From Pyrrhosoma nymphula (taxonomy: Eukaryota > Arthropoda > Insecta > Odonata > Coenagrionidae), in contig OY754334.1 of the NCBI GenBank assembly GCA_963573305.1, positions 25,847,614 to 25,911,613 on the forward strand: a stretch of 64,000 nt of DNA, read 5' to 3'. Positions 56,625 through 64,000 of the stretch are shown here, one piece after another. The first letter of the stretch is position 1, and the number at the start of each line of letters is the position of its first letter. The notes below the pieces were generated by a model that was not told the origin of the DNA, did no database searches, and saw nothing but the letters and a program-made list of their open reading frames with translations. A program made the position numbers and the translations under genes.

Positions 56625-56905
56625 AGTTAGCTGCAGCTCTCCAATCCACTCTTTTCTCCGACTAGCCAGCCTCTTCTACACAATTATTCACTGTGACGTC
56701 TTTCGTAATTTTTACGATGTATTACATTCTTGGTCTGTATTTTTCCCAGTCGTTTATACTTCCATTATTGTTTTGTGGTACTTCTTTTCGCTCCATCTGT
56801 TGGTAGAACTTCTTCGTGGGTAATTATTTCTGTTTATTTCATCTGCATCATTATTCGATAGCCCAACGTCTCCATTGCTTCCAAACCCTTTGGGGCAATT
56901 CAAGT
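56625..56905 (-). mobile_element. LINE C-terminal fragment (family shared with 34.0-35.1 kb)
   Basis: The minus strand reads LEAMETLGYRIMMQMK, then TEIITHEEVLPTDGAKRS. The 34-kb copy reads EAMKMYCYRRMMKIKWTERI then TNEEFIRIVGEKRN. The untranslated end also aligns (GCAGCTCTCCAATCCACTC against GCAGTTCTCCATTCCACTC at 34025). An old, partial copy. Confidence 0.7.
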
Positions 56906-57659
56906 ATTACTTGTTGACGTTTTAGTGGGGATGGGGAGTTGACTTTTTCATACGTTGTCTTAAGTAGGGAATGATGGGGTCCGAGACAATCTTACGTAAG
57001 ATTTCAGTTGCTCCTGAGTTCGTGTTTTCATCACTTTTTTAATTATTGTTGAACGGAAAAACTTACTTTGTAGGATTACCGCCGAGGAGGTACGCCTGAA
57101 ATTATGCAAAACAATCGAAAAACGTATGCGTCCATTAGTATAGAGATACATATTGAATTTTAAAAGATCACGTGCTTTACCAGCCGTGCCTATTGTAAAT
57201 CGTAAAATATCGTTTACCATTATCTATCAGTTTTTGCAGACTTGGGCAAGGAATCACCCATAGCTTTACATATATCTGTGTGTATGGTTCCAAAGATTTA
57301 TGGAAACTAACTTAAGGTGGAGAGGGGAGAGGGGGTGTTCATAAAATCTTACATTGTATTACACAAGGGAGAGGGGGGGGGGGTCAAAAAGTGGTTAAAA
57401 TCGCCTTTTGTAATATTTGAATGACCCCTTTTACTGTGCGGCTGCTACTTTCCAGGCTTCACAGTACTAACATGCTTACTAGCACAGAGCATGCTTCATA
57501 TGTATGATTTAACTAATTTTTTTCTTATTTCCAAGATTGTGTGACTGGCTGGCAGCAGACCCCTCTTCTGTTTCAATGCCTCCCTTGCTTGGACTATCTG
57601 CTCACTCTAATTGAGTATTAGGACGCTAAATTTATTATTACGGTAACGATTTTCAGCAA
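56906..57659. other. Intergenic stretch with a G run
   Basis: A purine-rich tract with a G10 run at about 57370-57383. Nothing coding. Confidence 0.5.
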
Positions 57660-58070
57660 ATTTCAGTTCACTGCTTCACAAACCCGTTGGGAGATCCCCT
57701 CTCGAGAAAGGCGAGCCATTAATTGGATGTGACAATGCCTCGGAATATTCTCTCGTGAAATATATCGCTCTTTAGCGTGCCGTGTGCCCTCGTGGAAAAT
57801 TTTAAGACGAAATAAAATTACGAAACAAAAGCGAAGGAGGAAACGACCGCGGTGACGACTCTAAAGAGTCTCCCGTGAATTAGCGAATCTGACGAATGGA
57901 TTTGGAAGCGTCGCGGCGCCACTCACGCGACGTACCACGTGCACACGCCGATAGCTCGCCGGTCTGGTCTCTCGTGAACGGGGCGCGCGGATTACGGACT
58001 TCGTGCGTCTCTTTTTTTTCTGGAGGAAACGGAGCGTGTAAAGACGAGAGGAAATGTTCACCCACATTAA
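57660..58070. promoter_or_regulatory. CpG-rich block, candidate promoter
   Basis: The strongest CpG enrichment in the window (for example GTCGCGGCGCCACTCACGCG at about 57909). It includes an E-box CACGTG near 57935 within CCACGTGCACACG and several ACGCG or GCGCGC words. Short frames on both strands result from the lack of stop codons in GC-rich DNA. No TATA box or gene start could be fixed. It could mark the transcription start of a gene outside the window. Confidence 0.4.
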
Positions 58071-58654
58071 TCGTCCGTATTATTTAATAAATTAGCATCA
58101 ATCTGGAAGTGAAATTTCATTTGTTCGAGCACGCACTCCACTTCACTCGAATATACGCGTGATCCGTTGAGATAGTTACGTAGAAAAAGTCTGGAACAGT
58201 GGACTAAAATAATATAACTAGTCTCATTACCGAAAAGCTAATTTATGCGCCCGAATTTATTTGTTAGCACAGCAATTATGGAATTCTTCGGCGTGAATAT
58301 CTTAGTCGCCTGAAAAACACAAAGAATCGTAAATTGATAAATCCCCCTTTCCTTACAAAATAGCTGCAAGGGTTTATGAGGGTTTTTTTCAAGAAGAGAA
58401 GTGAATGTACTATGTTAATTTAAGACCCCCGTAAGTGTTAACTTATATTCCCCAAAAACAAAAGGATGATTTATAATGGGAGCTCATTAGCTTCGCAACG
58501 TGAAGCATATGCATTTTTATTTATAGTGTAATACAGGAAGTAATATTGATAATTAATTGTGAAGTATTATGTATTCTATCGTCAACATGCGTGTGCCTAC
58601 TTTAAACTTTAAACACGATGAAAAAACACTTAGTACAGTTCCACCTTTATTTAT
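58071..58654. other. Intergenic stretch, nothing recognised
   Basis: AT-rich, no open frame of note. Confidence 0.5.
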
Positions 58655-58692
58655 TTTTCGATCGATTTCGACGTCTATAGCGTCATTTTAAA
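58655..58692 (-). ncRNA. Hammerhead-like PLE terminus
   Basis: The minus strand reads ATGACGCTATAGACGTCGAA then ATCGATCG. The end TCGAAATCGATCG and the spacing match the arms of the palindrome at 23783-23999. The CTGATGA core is represented only by ATGACG. No coding remnant lies nearby. Confidence 0.4.
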
Positions 58693-59743
58693 GGTACACT
58701 GACCAATCTAACTTGTGTGTGTTTGAATGTTTTTTCACTATGATTAGCGTGGTAAATCTCCACCAAGTAACGCCTAACCTCATAAATCTAATGCTTACAA
58801 GTTATTTACTTGCAATGATAGTGATGATGAATATTTTATGTTACGCGTTCTTCTCCTAAAAGCATTCAGTCCGAACAAATCATAAAAACACAGAGCGATC
58901 AGCACTTTCAAAAACTCATTCACGTGTATTCAGCTATCGCCATTCATTAGCTGGCGGCTTATGAACACGTGGATATCTACTTAGTTCTGTTCTCAATGGA
59001 AACTAAAAGAATGTGAATACCGCGTTTGGGGATGGTTCGAATGAGAAAACGTAACTCACGACATTGACTTGTATAGAGCCCCCAAGGTGTGCTCATACAA
59101 TTCGCATTTGATCTTGCATTGGTTGCAAATTAAATTCGTCATTTCCTTCTTGCTGATTGGTGGCCTGCTCGTGTACTGCATGTGCCTTGGGGAGAATCTG
59201 CGAAACCACTATGGAGTGCACATTGGAACCCACTTTGGTCACGATAGTACTTTAGTGGAAAAATTGCTTTAAAAATATTCGATCAGAAAACCCTGGCTGG
59301 CTCGTAGATATTAACGATATTGGAACCGACTCCTGAACTTTGGCTGGAAAGAAGACGAACTTGTGAGAAACTTAGATGAGCCCGTTATGAATTTAATCAA
59401 CCTTGGGGATTCCGCTCAGGTTTTTCTTTCCTATGGTTTACTTGCTTCGTCAAACAAATGACGCGTTCAGGCTCCAAATGTGAGTTTATTTATGCCCAAA
59501 AACGGCTGAGCCTCAGTGTAAAATCATAAGGAATCCTCCAAGTTGTTCAACTTCTAATCATGGTATTCCATTTAGTTAAGCCTCGAACCGTCAAAATGAC
59601 TGTAAAGATCAATGTGGATTGGAAGTTGATAGCTAATTGAGTTTTGTAGAATGCGTTACCATTCGCAGCAAAAAGATCATGCAGATCAAAACTCCATTAA
59701 TACACAAGAAGCCGTATTCAACTCAGCCCGTTACCGTATTGAA
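58693..59743. other. Intergenic stretch, nothing recognised
   Basis: The 67-codon frame at 59069-59272 (plus) starts with a non-ATG codon and contains a hydrophobic stretch, but has no support. Confidence 0.5.
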
Positions 59744-59804
59744 TGACGTCATGAGCATCATGACGTCACCATCATGGCGTGACGTCATGAACATCATTAC
59801 GTCA
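59744..59804. promoter_or_regulatory. Cluster of CRE (TGACGTCA) sites
   Basis: Three perfect TGACGTCA palindromes at 59744-59751, 59761-59768 and 59780-59787, and a fourth with one mismatch (TTACGTCA) at 59797-59804. A half site (CACGTCA) follows near 59814-59820. The TGACGTCA octamer is bound by CREB/ATF-type bZIP dimers. The sites lie in tandem units with ATCATGACGTCA-like spacing. No gene start is visible next to them, so an enhancer role or a decayed satellite-like repeat are both possible. Confidence 0.6.
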
Positions 59805-61609
59805 CCGGAATAACACGTCATTTTCACAACCCATTAACCACGATTCTTGATACTTAACTAATGGAAAAATAAATCAGTTTATTTAAAAAATGGACAGCTA
59901 CATAAAAGTATCATAGAAGATTTAAACTCATGATTGAGACATTAGAACAAGGGTATATTACCATTCTGCCGTGTATTTCCACGTCAAAGCAGTAAGAAGT
60001 GTGCAAAAGATAGCACTTTATCACGTTAGGTCACATATTTATACATATCCCCTCATTTAAAACTCAGTTTTATGGGATACATCGAATATCATCTAGGGAG
60101 GAAATGGCAATTGAGCTTTTATTATGAATTCTGTGTTAAGTTCTGGTTTTCTCTTTAAAATTTTCACTGTCTTTACCATGCCTGCGAATATACTGAAGAA
60201 ACCATACTAACATTAGGCATTGCTGTATTCATGACATAATAATAAATACCATTAATATTTCAGCAACAAATGTTGACATTATATTTGCTAAGAAGCATCA
60301 AAAGTCTGAGGACTTGAGGTAAAGCTTGTCGGTTTGGAAAATACCAATATTTCGGAAGTGCCTTCGAAAGCTTTTTTGAGTTTAAGAGGTTACTTGCACG
60401 TTTTTCCACGCATTTTTTAATTGTTTTATTCCCTCGTTGTACTTGGACAGAGAGCATGATAACATTTCTAGCTGAGAGTATGTGATATTTTATTCACGAA
60501 AACAAAATCTTGAATTTCAAAGTAAGTACAGTTTCATTTGCAATTAGTACTCATTTAATAGGTGATTTAATGTGAAATATGGACATCTTTGCCATGAGTT
60601 CCGTTTTGTAGAAATTTGTCTCGTTATTGTCTTTAATGTCTTTATTTGCCATAAAGTTTAACTATTTGCCTGCACTTGTCTTTCACGAGTAAGAGATTTC
60701 TGGATAGGCCCACGTAGTTTCTATTTCAAACACCTGAAATTATTTTTGCTGAGGCTCACTACTATTTTTTTGTTCATTAACGAATGACCCTCCCAACTCA
60801 AGTTCTTATGGAACATACGCATTTTTATTCACATTCATTTTTATTCTACACGGGCATTCATACTTTACAGACATAACGAACTTTGAAAATCAGATGCTTC
60901 TCTCAGACGTACCAGAGTCACGGGTGTAGCAATAAGTTATTTGAAATAAAATTTATGACGCAATGAGATTAGACAGCATTATAACATCAGTTACCAATTA
61001 AAATTAGTCTACAGGTTGGCAATGGTGATGTTTGGTTGCTTGTAAACACGCAAAATGTTGCTGCACTAAGACATGGATACTTTTGTAACAGGGCATCCCT
61101 AACCATGCCATCGATCTGGGAAATACTTTTTTTTCGCCAAACTTCAAGTCCCGAGTGTTCACACCACGCAAACAAAGCGTTTTTCTCTCAAAGCCACGCA
61201 GTTGTCGTAACATTTGCACTGTGGGAGAAAGGACGCTGGGAGGATATCGATTGATCGGAGATCGGCTGATTTGACATTGGGTCATTCCACCGAGAATTTC
61301 CCCGACTCAGCGTCTCACATAGGCTTCAACTAATGGAACGTCGGAGAAGAAGCTTAATGTGATATTTGGTGACTCCATATCTCTATTTTTAACACGTGCT
61401 TTTCTTTAACTTCCTTTTCCATCGATCCATGGTTACCACTACATTTAAAACTAAATAATAACAATGTAATAAAATACCCTCTTTCTAGGCTAAACTTTCA
61501 TTCACTTGAGAAAGTATTATTTTTTTCTTTTTTAGTACGGTGTTAAGATATTTCTTTTTTAGATCTTTTAATTTTTTTATTAAAATACCTTTAAGCCATA
61601 TACATACTA
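59805..61609. other. Intergenic stretch, nothing recognised
   Basis: The frames at 60260-60457 and 60987-61285 (minus) have no motif. Confidence 0.5.
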
Positions 61610-62640
61610 GGTCCTTCTCAGCCACATAGCTTATCAGAAGGTTCCTTATTTACTTACAGAGCGGCAAGTTACAAATATTTGAATTCAGAAATTTATTACA
61701 AAGAATCTTACATGTTGTAGTAGAATACTAGTATTTATTATAATGTTTTATAAGTTTATTTAAAAGTATCTTATTACACTTAAATTTACACATTTGTGTC
61801 ATTATAATATGATCAAATAATTTAACATAGTTTTTAAAACCTCAGTTGACAGATCTCTCCTATAGGTGTATTTTTAATTTAGCATTTAATTCTCTAATCG
61901 ATTCTATATGTTTTAAGTTATTAGGTAAACCATTGAAAATCATTGGTACCTTAACGTTCCTTCTGTTTTTTCCATAGTTATTAAAATATCTAGGTACGTA
62001 GTAATTTGTGAATTTTCTCTTTCCCATAGAGTCTTTATAATTATTATGGATATTCAGTTCCTTGTTAAAATAATTATTTAACACCAACACATATTTATAA
62101 TGGTCAGTTACATTTAATATTCCTAATTTTGCATACATAGATCTTTTGAGGTCAGTGCAATTCTTTGTTCCCATAATTAACATCCCTGAACCCTTATCAT
62201 TTAGTTACAAGTCATGTTCTGTGTTAAATATTTTCAGTATATTTTTCTGTGTTGGCTGTAAAACTGCCTTATAACAGTTTGCAGCATTTCCTCAGATTGT
62301 TATTCCATAACGTAATACTGATTCCCAATCAATCTACCGATTTACCAATGCATAATATATCAACACCTTAGTATCAGTTTGAACTAGTGTATTAATTTGA
62401 TATAAATGGTAGCTAAAATTCCTTATTTTACTATTTAATTAAACTATATGTTTATCAAATTTAAAGTACTGATCAATGGTTATTCCTAGATATGTATAAT
62501 GTGAAACTTGTTCCAGAGTCATTAACTTATAAGTTAAAATTAGTTTTTAGAAAAGCATGCTTAATTTTTTTTTATTTACTGTCATTTGATACTCTGATAT
62601 GTTCTTCAGTTTATCAAAACTAGTTTTATATCCACCATGA
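61610..62640 (-). mobile_element. CR1/Jockey-like LINE 3' fragment, minus strand
   Basis: An open frame of 107 codons (62183-61860) contains KYVLVLNNYFNKELNIHNNY, then FTNYYVPRYFNNYGKNRRNV, then KVPMIFNGLPNNLKHI and ends in KLKIHL. This is the C-terminus of the family (VPxIFNxLPxxL), also found at 14.1 and 54.3 kb. The 3' untranslated signature GGAACCTTCTGATAAGCTAT then GTGGCTGAGAAGGACC is at about 61613-61646. Decayed ORF continues to about 62640. The best-preserved C-terminus of the family here. Confidence 0.8.
61860..62183 (-). pseudogene. LINE C-terminal domain, open reading frame remnant
   Basis: 107 codons, intact to the family's usual stop position at 61860. Upstream (62184-62640) the reading is broken by stops. 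No RT motif remains. Confidence 0.75.
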
Positions 62641-62720
62641 ATCTTGCTATTCATAATCAACTATTATAATAGTTAAAGCATCAATCTCAAAATGGTCTGA
62701 TTAATTGCTGATCAGCTGGC

Positions 62721-62833
62721 GTTAGTATTATATAAATCGTCAATAAGCCTACTTGAAATATAAATGAATTAATTGTGCCACGTAATAACTACAACAGGGT
62801 TTTTTACGAATGGATATGAGAGTTAATATTTTA
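62721..62833. repeat. 113-bp direct repeat, copy 1
   Basis: Matches 62929-63041 over 113 bases with one mismatch (AATAAC versus AAGAAC). The 95-base spacer holds copies of GAGTTGTGTGTTTTAGA. Confidence 0.9.
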
Positions 62834-62928
62834 GAGAGTTGTGTGTTTTAGAGTTGTGTGTTTTAGAGAGTTGTGAATGGATTTATATTGAATAATTCGC
62901 AATTAGATATTTAATTCAGAAAGAGAGA

Positions 62929-63041
62929 GTTAGTATTATATAAATCGTCAATAAGCCTACTTGAAATATAAATGAATTAATTGTGCCACGTAAGAACTAC
63001 AACAGGGTTTTTTACGAATGGATATGAGAGTTAATATTTTA
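62929..63041. repeat. 113-bp direct repeat, copy 2
   Basis: Near-identical to copy 1. The period is 208 bases. The high identity points to a recent segmental duplication or to an assembly slip. Confidence 0.9.
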
Positions 63042-64000
63042 TGTTCAATGTTTGCTGGAATTATCCTGAAATGTGATCCAGGAGAAAATGTACTTTCGAC
63101 ATATTAAAAAAAAATGTTGTTGAAAAATTGAATGCTTTGTTGCAATGACGACAGTCGCTATCTTCCTAGTATACTATGATTCCAAGTATCTCCAGAAGTC
63201 GAAAACAGTTTATTACCTAGAATTTCCTGCTTTCATAATTTATACCCTTCGTTAAAATCGTTTTCATATATGCTCTTTTTAATTTAGAACCCATTTGTTT
63301 GTAATATTGTGTTGTACCTCTTCTATTAATTTAATAAATACTAAACAGTGATTAGCACATTGTGAGTGGGGAAAAATTTCTATTCAACGCCGTTGGAGAA
63401 AAGTATAATTACGTCGTTATCACAATGGCCTGACAGCCTGAGATATCGTATTCCTAGCCAATCAAGAAACTTTGATTTAAATACCCTGTAGTGAAATTAA
63501 TTCAGGTTCACAATGCTGTCAAAAATGGATGCCTAACCCATGATTCACAATTTGACTTCGGGCAAACAGTTCTCTTTATTTGAATATGTTTACTTAAATC
63601 GCATGTGAGATTTTTTTACACCTGTATAAGACTTATATGATGGAGGGAATATGCATTGATGATTAATGCAAGGTCATGTATCATTATATTGTTGCGTGAC
63701 TGCGGTAAAAACGGCATCTCTCTGAATTGGTAGTTCTCTAACCACTTCCCTTAAATCAGAAAAGAGAAGATTAAATTCTAAGTTCACATTTTTTTATGTA
63801 CGGAATCGACCTTCATAAATTTTTAGACCTTACTTACAAGGCATGGCATTCATTTTCTTACAATTCGGAATCTCTGGTGTCTACAATAGTTGGTGGACTG
63901 TGTACAGAACCTTGCGGGACTCTTTTGGCAAGACTACATTGCTAAGGGAATTGCGCTGGCATGACGATGGAGGCCAAGGTTTCTAACCAGAAAAAGGCAT
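63042..64000. other. Intergenic stretch, nothing recognised
   Basis: AT-rich to the end of the window, without open frames of note. Confidence 0.5.

Noticed and set aside
57861..58087. Arginine-rich open frames in the CpG-rich block
   Set aside because: They exist on both strands because GC-rich DNA has few stop codons. No domain or conserved start.
62721..63041. CRISPR-like array
   Set aside because: Only two long repeats and one spacer, in eukaryotic DNA.

Overview
This window looks like non-coding, repeat-dominated nuclear DNA of an animal, most likely an arthropod and probably an insect. The evidence is its AT-rich composition, the lack of any long open reading frame, and the set of decayed transposons: piggyBac-like, mariner, Penelope-like elements (PLEs), several non-LTR retrotransposons (LINEs), a 5S rRNA-derived SINE and tRNA-derived SINEs. 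I found no host protein-coding exon, tRNA or working rRNA gene that I could support. Nearly every recognisable protein segment is a broken transposase or reverse transcriptase.

Layout. 0.2-4.3 kb: a TTAA-bounded piggyBac-like transposon interrupted by a 5S-derived SINE and by a Penelope-like element that itself carries RT and GIY-YIG coding. 5.3-5.8 kb: a MITE. 8.2-9.1 kb: strand-asymmetric G/C tracts with a G-quadruplex motif. 11.0-12.4 kb: an inverted-repeat element with hammerhead-like motifs, split by an internally deleted mariner. 13.8-16.6 kb: two LINEs. 21-24 kb: LINE, SINE and hammerhead-like palindromes. 24.8 kb: possible solo LTR. 26.3 kb: microsatellite-bearing repeat. 29.45-29.97 kb: a second inverted-repeat hammerhead-like element with perfectly matched 127-bp arms. 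31-32.5 kb: GC-rich block. 32.8-36.1 kb: three LINE fragments. 38.7-39.4 kb: tandem palindromes with textbook hammerhead cores. 42.2-44.4 kb: two more Penelope fragments with GIY-YIG endonuclease remnants followed by hammerhead-like termini. 48-57 kb: SINE, LINE and fold-back fragments. 57.7-58.1 kb: a CpG-rich block, the best promoter candidate. 59.74-59.80 kb: a cluster of CRE (TGACGTCA) sites. 61.6-62.6 kb: a LINE. 62.7-63.0 kb: a recent 113-bp direct duplication.

The most interesting theme is the repeated appearance of one structure. It is a CTGATGA-like core, a short hairpin, then GAAAC followed by a short stem. This is the hammerhead ribozyme layout known from PLE terminal repeats. It is seen at about ten loci here. 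Three loci sit downstream of recognisable PLE coding sequence, and the others are in small non-coding elements, several of them arranged as inverted repeats so that the motif is present on both strands. These small elements look like non-autonomous, retrozyme-like relatives of PLEs and are the best candidate for something not yet described. All family assignments come from reading the sequence; no database search was run.
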